A stretch of DNA of 64,000 bases from Dirofilaria immitis (taxonomy: Eukaryota; Nematoda; Chromadorea; Rhabditida; Onchocercidae). Position numbers and translations under genes: made by a program. Under the pieces are notes generated by a model that made no database searches, was not told where the DNA came from, and saw only the letters and a list, made by a program, of their open reading frames with translations. Shown in pieces: positions 53,029 through 64,000 of the stretch. Every line of letters begins with the position of its first letter. Positions within the stretch are counted from its first letter, which is position 1. The stretch is taken from NCBI GenBank assembly GCA_024305405.1, contig JAKNDB010000105.1:186001-250000 (forward strand), read 5' to 3'.

Positions 53029-53730
53029 CACTATATATTTGGAAATAATTTGTTTTAAGAGATAAAAGTCTTTATTGCCATTTTGAACTTTCATCCATTC
53101 TCACGAGAAATTATCATAGGAACTTCGTATCATAAGAAAAATTCAGATTCTCATTACTTCCTCACAACAAAAAAATTGAGATGATTAAAAGATGAGAAAT
53201 AGCTGCAAAAAAATGAAAACAAAAATTTTGTTTTCATCATTTCCAGGCCGCATAAAATAAAATGAATTCTCGAAATCAAGCATAGCTTAAATAAAGTAAA
53301 TTCGCAGTCCTGAAATTTTTGTTATTGCGAACAAAACAAAAATTTCTTTTAAAAAGTATAATCGCAAATACAGTATATATTCGAAAGAAAATTTTATCGA
53401 TAATTTCAATGAACAAATTGGTCAAAAACCTGCAAAAATTTTTTCCTGAAATTTCAATTTAATGTTTGAAATTTAATGCAACTAATGAGCAACGATTTTA
53501 TATTAATCATTTCATAATTGCTGCCATTTTTACCACAATAATTTTTTCGTTACTATTGCATTCATTATCAAAATTTTATATTACTGCTGCAAACTTATGA
53601 TTTAAATTGTTATGGCGATCATCTTTGTTAATATTATCAGGAATTATCAGTGCTCTTGATGGCAAGTCTAATAAACGCTGTTCGATATAGTTTTTAAAAG
53701 ATATTCTTTGGGATTAAATTATGTTTATAG

Positions 53731-53793
53731 CTGTATGCCATTTCTGTATGCCATTTCCTTTTTTTTTTCAAGATGTATGCCATTTCCTTTTTT
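53731..53793 (+). repeat. short TGTATGCCATTTC repeat, 3 copies
   Basis: The 13-mer TGTATGCCATTTC occurs three times, the last two separated by poly-T and CAAGA. It looks like local slippage in A/T-rich intergenic DNA. Confidence 0.7.
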
Positions 53794-53971
53794 TGCATAA
53801 TTGGAAGACTTGGTCGATTATTATGTATGTTTTTAACTGTAAAATTTTCCTAAATGAATAGTCTATAAAATTTCGAGAATTAAAATGAGAAGCTTATTCA
53901 GTTCATTTCATGAGAAAAATGGAAAACAAAGAAACAAAGAATATAATTTAATTTTTTTGGAGAAATCAGGG

Positions 53972-54013
53972 ATCATCTGAAAGCTAGGTAGCGATTTCGA
54001 AATTAAATTTTTA
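53972..54013 (+). repeat. dispersed 45-bp repeat, copy B
   Basis: ATCATCTGAAAGCTAGGTAG followed by CGATTTCGAAATTAAATTTTTAC. It is the partner of the copy at 49960-50006, about 4 kb away in the same orientation. Confidence 0.7.
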
Positions 54014-54519
54014 CAATTTTTAGATTACTAATATATATATACATTATCTGAATCCTCCTTAATTTTCAAACTTTGTTTAATAGCCAATACGAATGAAACA
54101 TGTATCAATGAATTCGATGCCTTCTGATATTATCTATTTAAGTATTTTGAAAATCTGAAGCAATGGCTAAATGTGCATGACAAAAGCTCTTTCCCCATTC
54201 ACATTAAGTATTCTCTTTTAGAATTTTAATGCACTTATATTTGTCAATCAACAAATTTGTGTTATCAACAATATAATGATCTTAATCATAATTTATCTCT
54301 CTCTCGAAAATTTTCCTGATGTTAATACATTCGTTTTGAAATGAAATTCAATACAGTTATTTCCAACTTCTCATAAATAAGTTTTTAGAATCTTTATACT
54401 GTTATTTCTGTTTTTTATTTGATTTTCAATTATCCGAAAATGGTTGTTCACTTAGATTATTTTATTTCTATTAAATTATTTTAATTGCAACATTCTGTTC
54501 TCATCTAGCAAGTTTTGAC

Positions 54520-54937
54520 ATGAAGAAGGTAATAGAATCGAATTCTGTGAATGACATAATAAAAAGCAAAAAGATCGATACGGATTTTAAGTATATAGAC
54601 AACTTCATCAATTACGATGTAATTTAGATTCCTTGTGTATTTGAAATACCGGCTACAATTCTTTTTACAGTTAAAAGTAAGCGTGTCAATTATGAAGGTT
54701 ATTTAGTTCTTGGATGCATAATCCGTGGCGAGACTGATCATTATCAGTACGTTTGTAAAGAATTAATCGAAGGCTTAAATGAAATTATTATGCGTTTACG
54801 CAGTACCACTTAGCATGGGCGTAATTACTGCTGACAGCAAAGATAAAGCTTTAGTAAGAGCTAGTAAAAGCAAAAAGAACATAAGTGATCATGCAGCCTC
54901 AATTGTTTTGTATATGATAGATTTATATAAAAGCTAA
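54520..54937 (+). pseudogene. ribH: Wolbachia-type ribH (lumazine synthase) pseudogene
   Basis: Lumazine synthase makes 6,7-dimethyl-8-ribityllumazine, the precursor of riboflavin, in bacteria; animals lack it. The frame from ATG 54520 contains [28 protein letters not shown] and, after a frame change near 54795, [18 protein letters not shown], which are landmarks of the family, ending in TAA at 54935. An in-frame TAG at about 54628 and the frame change inactivate it. There are no introns. The arrangement, with nusB starting four bases after the ribH stop, is bacterial. Riboflavin genes are a known feature of Wolbachia, so the source is very probably a Wolbachia chromosome moved into the worm genome. 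The N-terminal part is less conserved than the rest. Confidence 0.85.
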
Positions 54938-54941
54938 GCTA

Positions 54942-55424
<483 letters not shown>

Positions 55425-56408
55425 TAATTCTCTTAAATGGCATAAGCATTAGAGAATGAAAAGAAGGTAGTGAAAAGACCTTTTATCTTTTTAAGATCTA
55501 TGGTAGACTGATAAGGACTATTAACTATAATATAATAAATGGTAAAAGACGAAAAGTTGAAATTTCTCGATGTAATTTAACTTTTACAAAATAGATTCAG
55601 AATGTTTCATCAAATAATGTCAATGAATGCAATTTTTAAAAAATTTTTACAACTTAACATTTTTTCGATTCGTTTAAATTTCATAACGATTTATTAATTT
55701 TTCTTCGTAATTTGCAACAATTTTTGTAATTATCCAAAAGTGATAAGATAAAATGAGATTACAATTTTCCGTCTATGAATCCAAAGTCTGCATTAAAATC
55801 ATTGTAGATGATTGAATCTATCATAATTATTGATAATAATGAATTGATGAAAATAATCAAAAATTGCGAAAGATATGAAAATTCTGGACTCGATTATACT
55901 CCATTCAAATAACAAAAAATTTTTTAAAAAATTTGCATTCTTTCTTCTGTAGTATTGATAGTTATCAATACTAAAGAAGTTTATGTTTTCTCACAAATAA
56001 GCATATGACAAAAGCACATTGTCTTTGGTTTCAACCATCTCTTGCCTCAGAAGTTATTAGTGAGAGGTCATTTGGCATATTAGCAGTGATTTTAATAATT
56101 GAATTAAGAGTAATCAATTTTTGCAATGTCAAAAAATACGAAAGGCTGTATAGTCCAATCGTATACAACAAATGACGACATCAAAAAGTTGCTGTAAAAA
56201 TCTGAATGTGTAGATATGGGCGATGTTTCAAGAAGGGAGGTGAAAAGCTATAGTCACATTTTACATTTTCTTCTCGTTGGGAAAAGTTCAAGAAAAATTG
56301 AGATAGAAGAAATTCAAAATGATGGACAAATAGCGCTAATTCGATTGACGGATAGATGAACGATTACTCAAAATCAAATCTCAAAGAAAGAATAATCCTT
56401 TAATTTCT
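55425..56408. other. intergenic after the bacterial insert
   Basis: The first 100-130 bp after nusB could still be bacterial (AGAATGAAAAGAAGGTAGTG region), but I recognise no gene. The rest is A/T-rich worm-like sequence and includes a 77-bp repeat at 55977-56053. Confidence 0.4.
55977..56053 (+). repeat. 77-bp duplicated segment, copy 1
   Basis: It runs from AAGTTTATGTTTTCTCACAA to CTTGCCTCAGAAG. The second copy at 61463-61539 is the same length with about four substitutions and no indel. One frame is open in both copies and contains MTKAHCLWFQPSL. Confidence 0.8.
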
Positions 56409-58331
56409 ATGTTTAATATGTCTTACTGTTACTATTGTTTTATTTTTTATAAACATTCCATATTTCTTATTGATCTACTAAATTATCTCTCACCAGTCAG
56501 TTCACAATGTATCGAACAAGGATCACATTACCCTGAAAATTTCGTTTGGATTCAAGATGATCACTTCAATGTGACTTGCAAGAAGGGTAAAATTGAGGTT
56601 ATCTTTCTATTTCAACGATTAAGATTATATTATTATTCTAGGTTGTTTTGATTGTTTAATAGTTATCAATATTATCAATTACAATAATTGTAAGAACAGC
56701 AAAATTTCCGATAATCTAATTAGGTTTTATCGGTATTTAGATAAAAATTACTTTAAACAGTAATAATAAATTAGAAACATTTAAAATATTTTCAAAAACT
56801 AAAGCCATTAAAAGCTAAATTTAAAGATCCAGACGAATCAGTTTAAAGTTCAATAACATACATTTTAAAATTCCTGCAAATTTTTTTTTGTCGTAAGTTT
56901 GAGAAAAATTATATTCTTTCATTATTTTGTTGATTTTATTCACTGTTTTTCCTTCTGAAATCACAATTCATTTTTCTTTGGATAAGTTAGTTTTCATGAA
57001 ATACGATTTAAAATTCTATACATGCATTTTAATATTCTTAAAATTTATTAGGTACTGAATTGTGTAAGCGACCGCGGAACGTTGATACCACTTATGACGC
57101 CATCATTCTGGGAGAACGACATCGAGTATTCTTGTATGGATGATGAGATCAAAGATGAAGAAGGCTCAGGAGAAGAAGGCTTTCATAAATGCATTGGTCG
57201 AGAAGAGTACTATCATAATCATTTCGTTATTTCATGTATTACAAATAAGTAAGTTCAAACAACTGTTTGAAAAAAACAGTCAACAGAATTCTCAACATCT
57301 GTGATTATGAAACTGAGGAAACAAATAAAAAATCGTTATCACGAAAACAATATTATTTACACAGAATAAAATATTCTCAGAGTCACAGAAATCGCTTTTT
57401 CTTAAAGCTTAATTGTTGACCTAAATTGAACTTCGAATTTATGTTTATCAATGCTGCAACATTTAAAGTTGTAGATTCATAGCATGCTTGGATAAAAATG
57501 GTGACACCTTAAAAGAAGGGCTTTTTCTATTGGAACATAGACAACTTAAGAACTGTCACATCTATAATAGTGGCAAAAGAGCCAGGATTGAAAATAAAGG
57601 TTTCATTTTGTCATTTCCATTTAATATCGATTTACTGATACAAATACATGGCGTAATTTGCATTGCTTCAATTTCCTTATTACATATACTTACTCTCGGT
57701 TAGATTTTTGTCTGTTAAGAGGATTGGATTTTATAGATTATTTAGGTTGCTTTAATGGGACAGATTATGATGACATCATGGACGAATCGTTACACATCAA
57801 GAAATATACAATTTGGAGCGAAGGTAATTATGACATGCGCTGTGGCGACGTTGGAGTACACATCTACAGGTAATTCAATTATTACATGAAAATTATAAAA
57901 TATATTGCATCCAAGATAAATGTGAATAAGATGAATAGAACTCCTAAATGTGTAAATATTATAAGGATGAAAACTGCCTGAAATAAAAAAATTTGATTCG
58001 GGAATAAGGAATTAATTCGACTCATTATCGAATACCTAAATTATTTTTTTGCATATCATTGATGTATTGAATTTCTGATTCTTTTTCCGATTTTTGCAAT
58101 GAGTTTGATTATAAATTAATTGAAATATAAAACACTGGAAAATCGGAATAGTCGTAATCGAAAATAAATTATTAGGAAGGTATTTCTAGGTGATTACTTT
58201 TCCAGTTGCAATTGCACTTCATGCATTAGTATTTGATTCTTTTCAGATGCCATTTAGGTAACAATACCAAAATACATGCAGGAACAGCCTGGATTGATGC
58301 AACTGGTATGATACATGTTTGCGGAGAATGA
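56409..58331 (+). CDS. secreted Cys-rich protein, MIG-18-like fibronectin-I repeats
   Basis: Exons 56409(?)-56597, 57052-57248, 57475-57599, 57746-57869 and 58247-58331 join in phase to a TGA stop. After a hydrophobic start come repeated modules with the pattern Cys, Gly, about 10-20 residues, aromatic, Cys, about 15 residues, Gly-Cys: CIEQGSHYPENFVWIQDDHF; NCVSDRGTLIPLMTPSFWEN; ACLDKNGDTLKEGLFLLEHR; GCFNGTDYDDIM with YTIWSEGNYDMRC; and RCHLGNNTKIHAGTAWIDAT ending in CGE. This resembles the nematode fibronectin type I-like domain of abnormal cell migration protein 18 and its many secreted relatives in the extracellular matrix. An acidic insert (DEEGSGEEG) lies in the second module. The first exon is uncertain: ATG 56409 gives a hydrophobic leader, but a separate signal-peptide exon spliced at 56496 (TCTCACCAG) is possible. 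The gene starts about 1 kb downstream of the bacterial insert. Confidence 0.65.
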
Positions 58332-59500
58332 GTCTTCAAATTATTCGAAAATTTAGACTCGATTGATGTCGAACTTCTCATAATGTTGATTTTATTCATT
58401 TTACATGATGTAGAGAAGCTTTAATATAAATTATAAAATTCTTTTGCTCTATCACCGAGATTTACAAGCGTTCTTACAATGAATCCATCAAAGCACTCTT
58501 GAGGCAATCTCTGTTAATCTTCTCACAAACATGACTTCTTTCTCGTCGAAGAACAAGTGCAAAATTCATTGCATGATATCAAGACTTGTTTTCTAAGACA
58601 TTGAAAAAATAAATTTAAAATACTAGTGGTATTTGAATAATGCATGTATCAGTTTCTGGATGTTGCTTGAGAAAGATACTATACAGCTCAATGCAGGAAT
58701 TTATGGATAGGTTTTTTTAAATAGCTATTTTAGAACATTTTGAGGAATTTGATAAGAAAAACTAAATTTAAATGTTAGATTGAAAGAATGGAATAATCAA
58801 AAGACTTCAGAAATTGTCTCAAAAATAATTCAAATACTTCTTAATAAATAGATTCATACTTTGTAAATTTGAAATCAACGACTTCTTGTCTAATTTCAAC
58901 TGAGGCAAAATTATAGATTTACGCAAGATTTAAGAATGATTTTTCGATAGTTGAGCCTAACAGCTTGGAGAATTATAACTTTTTATACAAAATTTTCTTG
59001 CCATTAAAAAGTGTTCGCATCCCAAATAACCGATTACTTGTTTGTAGCAGTTTAACTGAACATGATCGATCAACGAGTCTCATTTCAATTCATTTTTTCA
59101 TCGCAAGTTTTAATTTTTGTGATTATGAAAGAATGTAATGGTAAAATGTACAACCGATTGCATCATCACATTTTTATGTTGCTAGTCAAAACGTATACTT
59201 TCTCGGGATTTGTTGTAATTGCAATTCCAATGCTTTTTGACATATCCAAGGAAAACCATGACCATATGCAAACTATTCATAAGTAGAAAGTGATCGATAC
59301 CAAATGATTACACAAAGTTTGAAAGGTTACTTAATTATAGAACAAAGATAAGATGGAAGATGTATTCCTTTGGAGATCAAACTTCATACATCCGTGAATA
59401 GATATGCGGATTCCGCACAGCGTATAACATGATAGGAATGGCAATCTTAACATTCGGCTTAACATTTTATGAAAAAGAATTCAATTCATATTCTATCGTA
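58332..59500. other. intergenic, no gene supported
   Basis: A/T-rich. The 74-codon frame from ATG 59062 is hydrophobic and has no splice support. No repeat was recognised. Confidence 0.35.
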
Positions 59501-60760
59501 ACTTTTGCGCTGCAGCAATCTGATGATGACGTACAACGACTACTCCGATTGTAGTAGGGAATAAGGCGATGCGGTGTGCGTTGCGTACAGGGTTAATCTC
59601 GAGAGTTTGAGAGTGCCGTAGCATCACTGAATTTCTTGACTCTTGTCTCATTGGGATTTACTTGCAAGAGTGGTGGGGATTACATAATTCTACACTAATC
59701 TATCGCGTTGAATTCTCCTAAAGGCGTTCGAGAAATCCATACCCTCTCAACAATGCATAACTGTGGTATAAGTACTGAAATAAAGCTTCATATAATTATG
59801 GAATAGCTCATAGTCATTTATCCACCCATTTCCAGAAGTGTTTCGAGAAACGCATTGTGAGCAGAAAAAGTGCGGACGAAGAACGATTGGTTTCAGGTCG
59901 GTTTCACCTTCTTTTGTGGTATTGTGTTGCTAGCTAAGCATTTCATCAGAAGACTCTTGGGTTGTTCTGTTCGCGATCGCTTGAACTACTCATCATTGGT
60001 AGGTCGGTCGAGAGGGTTTGCTTGACTTGACTGTTCAAAAGATCTTATGGAATCGAGCTTGGCAGATTATCCATTCCTATGTAAAAGATGCAGAATTTAG
60101 TTTGTTGGAGAAGTTAGAGAAAATTTCTTAAAGATTTCGAGAAAACCAGAAAGCGTCCAGTGTACCGAGTAGATAGCGAATCTGAGAGTTTCAATCATTA
60201 TCAATTCAGTATTACTGCGAATTAAACTAGTTATGCACTCCGTTGAATCATAAAAAGTTACTTTTACTCCGCTTTTCGGCAGTTCACTTTCAACAAATCT
60301 CCGAACTCGATAATAGTTATTATCTTGAATCAAAATATGTGAACCTGCCTTAGCAAAAATTAGAATAATGGTTGTGATCTAATGGTTGTGACTAATAATG
60401 GTTGTGATCTTTGCCTGCTTTCCCCATTCTCGGCTGAAGAGTTATGTAGAGTTTTCCATGCCATGCAGTTATTATTACACCTCATGGAATAACCTAAGGT
60501 ACTGATGAAAAGTGATGAAATTCATTACTTCGAAAGCCTTTGGAAATTCAAATCGTTGAGTGTGCATGTATCCGTTGTATACGTGGCACACATTGCTGCC
60601 TGATAGATAATTTTGTTGGGATTGCACGAATAAGTCACTTCTCCATCTTTCTAGTTCTTCAAATTTAGTCTTAAACGAAGTCAGGTTAAGTTGAAGCGTG
60701 TAAAGTCTCCTAGGTTACTCTAAAGATCATAATTTCAGAAAATTATAACCTTTTTCTCCT
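59500..60760 (-). mobile_element. degenerate BEL/Pao LTR-retrotransposon pol fragment
   Basis: A G+C-richer block with no intact frame. Read on the minus strand from about 60700, pieces in changing frames resemble the end of the Pao-type reverse transcriptase and the RNase H region: a PRI...EFHHFS segment near 60540, where BEL/Pao elements have a conserved ELH-F-DAS motif, and KVTFYDSTECITSLIRSN at about 60200-60260, which fits the RNase H segment with its DS motif. Stops interrupt both. The downstream part (60100-59500) would be integrase-side sequence but is too decayed to match. A TAATGGTTGTGA triplet repeat lies inside it (60364-60410). No LTRs were found. It cannot be active. Confidence 0.5.
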
Positions 60761-60913
60761 GCATTATATCAGAAATCACATATAGCTAGCTACCTGTGCT
60801 GAAAAACCGGTGGTTTCATGATTTTCAAGTCAACCATACCATATGCTATTCGTTCTGAAGTATTAACATCCAATGTATAATTTCATCTGTTTTAGTGCAT
60901 TTGTCAAGACTTG

Positions 60914-61485
60914 ATGTTTCCGGGTGCTCCCGCAAGTGAAAGCAGGAAGGAAGCCACTTTGCCTGAACCAGCCAAAAAACGGCCGAGGATTCAGGAGGTA
61001 AGCTTGTCATACAAACTGATTTTAAGCATAAGGAATCATACTTTGACTGCTAACTACATCTTCTATTTGAATAATCCTTTTGTAGTGCTTGACTTTTTAT
61101 ACCTTTATTAAATAACGGAGCTTTTATTCTCGAGCATTGAATTTTTTGAAATTTCTTGGCAGTTTTTTTCTTATAATTATTATTTCTCATAAAACAGTGG
61201 AAGTTTTTCTTCCCAAATTTAGAGTCGATCTTCCGTGTCATTGTGTGCATTGTTGGATGTATGCTGATTATAAGCTGACCGATACCACTTCGGAAAACAT
61301 TGCTACTGTAAGTCATCTTGATGCCTGAACTGATGGTTGAAACCAAAGAAGTACAGATGCGAAGATGTTATATTAGACGATTTAATGAGCCAGCCCTTCT
61401 ATGAATCCAGTGGGTTTGAACACAACATATCTCAAATGAAATATAATCAAGAATGGCCGTGCAAGTTTATGTTTGCTCACAAATA
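60914..61485 (+). other. unassigned cluster of coding-like exons
   Basis: Exon 60914-60997 starts with ATG and reads MFPGAPASESRKEATLPEPA then KKRPRIQE before a good donor (GTAAGC). About 61198-61308 reads EVFLPKFRVDLPCHCVHCWM then YADYKLTDTTSENIAT before GTAAGT. About 61337-61485 holds an open frame containing KYRCEDVILDDLMSQPFYES. All are richer in G+C than their flanks. The phases of the first two do not match unless a base is missing at the 61198 acceptor, and the third has no clear acceptor. It may be a real gene with the base-loss problem seen elsewhere, or debris attached to the neighbouring retroelement. I recognise no domain. Confidence 0.35.
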
Positions 61486-61539
61486 AGCTTATGACAAAAG
61501 CACATTGCCTTTGGTTTCAACCATCTCTTACCTCAGAAG
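61463..61539 (+). repeat. 77-bp duplicated segment, copy 2
   Basis: Same orientation and length as the copy at 55977-56053, with about 73 of 77 bases identical. Here it directly follows the coding-like frame ending WPCKF and is followed by GTATAA, a possible splice donor; copy 1 lacks that GT. Confidence 0.8.
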
Positions 61540-62994
61540 GTATAACAGCTTCGCATTTCCTGTATTTTTGAAACATAATAACAACTATTCTGGAAACTTT
61601 TTCCTGATATATCTTTTAAAAAAATCAGAAATTTTGTCTGCATATAGCCATCAGGTTAGGCTAGATGACTTCGTGCAACTTGCTCCATCCGCTATATCAT
61701 TTTTTTTTGGTGGGTGAAAATTGGTCTTCCCCATGGTTTTGTGTTATTTTATGCTGGAAAAGATTTCAGTTTCATTTGTTTTCTCTTTTTTTTTTGCTAT
61801 ATGGATCTCAATAATTTAGCAGACACTATTGTTGAAGTTACTTCTTCATAAGCTTAATAAATCTGTATTTGCTTTACAAATTATACCGAATGTAGTGAGA
61901 ATAGTGAACTAATTGCTATATTCTTGCAAAAATGCACAAGATTGCGTACTTTGCGATTCCACTATCATTATTAGTATGGGAAAATTGTAAAAAAAGTACA
62001 CTAAAAGCATAGTTTAATCAATTAATTGGATGACACTGGTTTTCAGCTTGACGTAAAGTAACACAAAGCGCGGAAAAAGTTGTATCTATATGAAAAATTT
62101 GGCATTAACAATTGATGAATTAGTTTGAATAGTAGTGTTCGGAAATCATTAGTCTTTTCTTTTTCAAGTAAAAATGCATTGAAATATTAAAAAAACTGTA
62201 TTTAGATAAGTTTTAGCTACAGTTGCAATTTAATATGAAAGCAATTAAAATAAAATAAATTGGAAGATACCTTTTAAGCTGCACTGGAAGAGGTACTGGA
62301 AAGTTAATGTTCGGTGGAAGGGAGGTTTGTAAAAAATAAAAAATTAGCGGAACTAATCCAAGTCTTGATAATTGTCATTGCCTCATATTATAAGTATTTG
62401 TTGCTTGTAGTACATTTCTTAACATCGCATGACCACTTACTCCATGCTGCTGAAAAGTTCGAAACAGAATTTATAAGCAGTCGTTACCTTTTATATTTAT
62501 TCTATTAAATGTTTCACATTGCTTGATTTTTGTCCGCATTAAACTGTATCTCTAATTTTTCGACTTGTTAAGTCTCGAAATTTACTTTTAACTTCTCTAA
62601 ATATGTGCTTAGTTCTAATAAAGTTTTGTGATGAGTACTTGTGGTGAAGTTTTCGAAATCATACTTTGCAAAATATCTAATGTTATGGCGTGTTCAGGAC
62701 GAATTGTTTTTAATGAAATACAAGCTGTAATAGAATGAACTTTAATTCAAATGGATAAGCGCTGAAAAAGAAATTTTAATTTAGAATCAGTGTTGTTAAG
62801 ATTCCTACAATTAATGTACTTTCATTTGCATGTTTAATGTCTCTATAATTTCTCATATTTATTAATTTTTGCATAACTGGTATCAGCAGTTGCAATGATT
62901 GATTTATTTTACGACATCCAAATTAATATTTATATAAATCTAGAATTCTAGAAGGAAATGCATTTTACGAATCCGAATAAACTTTATAAATTAG
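61540..62994. other. unassigned stretch
   Basis: Possible short exons only: a plus-strand segment after TAGCCATCAG at 61661 reads VRLDDFVQLAPSAISFF and then stops, and a minus-strand GTAAGT donor follows CAGCATGGA near 62441. Neither can be joined to anything. Confidence 0.3.
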
Positions 62995-63165
62995 TTATTG
63001 GCGTAGCTCATTAACATCACTATCAAGAGCTTCGAATGTTCTCAGTGCATTTACTGATTTATTATTGTTTCTACTTTACATGGGAAAATGCCGTGCCTGA
63101 TGGAGCAATCATCTGAGGACCAATTCTGCTCATTATCAGAATTGATTACCAGCACTCGCTGCATG
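62995..63165 (-). CDS. candidate C-terminal exon of an unrecognised gene
   Basis: On the minus strand, after an acceptor-like TATTTTAAG, the sequence reads MQRVLVINSDNEQNWSSDDC then IRHGIFPCKVE. After a one-base frame change near 63072 it reads NKSVNALRTFEALDSDVNEL and RQ before TAA at 62995. Both halves are acidic, mixed-composition and unlike the A/T-rich flanks. The frame change is again a single missing base, as in the other genes of the window. A further minus-strand candidate exon (QFAHDKDKQKVRKSK, donor GTGAGG) lies at about 63775-63825. No domain recognised. Confidence 0.35.
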
Positions 63166-64000
63166 ACTTAAAATACTGCTTAAAACAAGGTGATGCGTAA
63201 CAGTTTGCAGATATCATATTTTTTTGTTATAAGGTAATAATTCGAAAGTGATTACCATCTCTCTTGAATTTTTAAATTTTGCTTCTCATTAAAATTTTTT
63301 TATCATTGAGAAAAGAATTTGACGAATATAAGAACTACATATTTCGTAAATTACTAAAATTTGTTGGCATGATTGTTAAAATATTCCTAAAAACTTCTTG
63401 TTTTACTTCGTTTATATAAAATTCATCCTGCACATTTCTTCTACCTCAGTAATTTTTTAAAATATGGGCTTAGTAATTGACTTTTTATGATACTCTGTGA
63501 CGATGCATTTATGATATATTATTCATCTTGGAAAATGATCAATTTGCGAAATGTTTTATAACGGCAAATGTATGACTACACATTAGCTTCTAAAATTTTC
63601 GGCAATATATAATGTGCGTCGTCTGTATGAAAAAAATTGTGAGTCACACTATCCGTATTTCAATTTCGGAGGAAAATGTATAAAAAATTTATATGTTTTG
63701 CGGTTTTATACTGCATTTTGCGGCTGCATCAGGATAAGCGACTGATTCCGTAAAAATGAGTGTAAGCAGTGTACCTCACGTTTTAGACTTTCTCACTTTT
63801 TGCTTATCCTTATCGTGTGCAAACTGTCTAATTCATATTTTGAGAGGTTAATAAGAAAGTGATTCAACTTTATTCCAGAGAACTATTAAATGAATGCTTT
63901 TTATTTTTCTTCTTATTTAAATCCTTTTTAGTAGTTTGATATCACCATTTTCGCTACTGTCATTTTTGAACTAGTTTTGAATTTTTTTGAAATTGCTTCC
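63166..64000. other. right edge, no complete gene
   Basis: Mostly A/T-rich. It contains only the lysine-rich minus-strand exon candidate at about 63775-63825. If the terminal exon at 62995-63165 is real, the body of that gene lies here and beyond the right edge. Confidence 0.3.

Noticed and set aside
52861..53058. 65-codon frame rich in Thr-His
   Set aside because: It is a translation of the CA/TA microsatellite.
55977..61539. The 77-bp repeat pair as LTRs of the BEL/Pao element
   Set aside because: The intervening DNA includes an intron-containing worm gene on the plus strand and the copies are far too short for LTRs.
62314..62508. 64-codon plus-strand frame near the right end
   Set aside because: It has no acceptor or donor in phase and overlaps a possible minus-strand splice donor.

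Overview
The window is nuclear DNA of a parasitic nematode, most probably a filarial worm (Onchocercidae). It is about 70% A+T. Genes are built of short exons with nematode-style acceptors (TTTTCAG, TTTTTAG). The gene set includes major-sperm-protein (MSP) domain genes and an AGO-clade Argonaute. Near 54.5-55.4 kb sits a decayed piece of bacterial chromosome, ribH-nusB, of the kind left in filarial genomes by the endosymbiont Wolbachia. The species cannot be fixed from sequence alone.

Layout. 1-4.5 kb: two tandem MSP-domain genes (+), the first running off the left edge. 6.0-12.3 kb: a complete 17-exon Argonaute (+), closest in style to the spermatogenesis Argonautes ALG-3/4. 14.1 kb: a tRNA-Gln-like sequence two bases short. 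14.2-21.6 kb: gene-poor, with one short tandem repeat. 21.6-24.6 kb: a cation-diffusion-facilitator (ZnT type) zinc transporter (+). 25.8-30.7 kb: SART1/Snu66, a U4/U6.U5 tri-snRNP splicing factor (-). 32.2-33.5 kb: the cyclin-dependent kinase subunit CKS1 (+), in three short exons. 33.5-46.3 kb: mostly non-coding, with one convincing terminal exon (-, 35.6 kb) and a possible reverse-transcriptase relic (41 kb). 46.4-49.4 kb: an unrecognised secreted or membrane-anchored protein (+). 49.4-54.5 kb: no gene seen; a CA/TA microsatellite. 54.5-55.4 kb: Wolbachia-type ribH-nusB pseudogenes. 56.4-58.3 kb: a cysteine-rich secreted protein with MIG-18-like fibronectin-I-type repeats (+). 59.5-60.8 kb: a degenerate BEL/Pao retrotransposon (-). 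60.9-64 kb: unassigned coding-like exons on both strands.

The clearest hidden pattern is technical. In four independent conserved genes (Argonaute, zinc transporter, SART1, CKS1) I count 13 places where an exon needs exactly one extra base to stay in frame. Most lie in A/T runs, and in every case one base is missing, never one too many. Splice phases on both sides of each affected exon agree once that base is allowed for. This looks like homopolymer under-calling in the assembly rather than gene decay, and automatic ORF calling will have broken these genes. The bacterial insert is different: it carries nonsense codons as well as a frameshift and is truly decayed.

Biologically, the MSP genes and the ALG-3/4-like Argonaute may form a sperm-expressed neighbourhood, which is an inference. 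The other genes are housekeeping (SART1, CKS1, zinc transport) or secreted or extracellular proteins, with no sign of a shared pathway. I did not find a convincing new multi-gene system.
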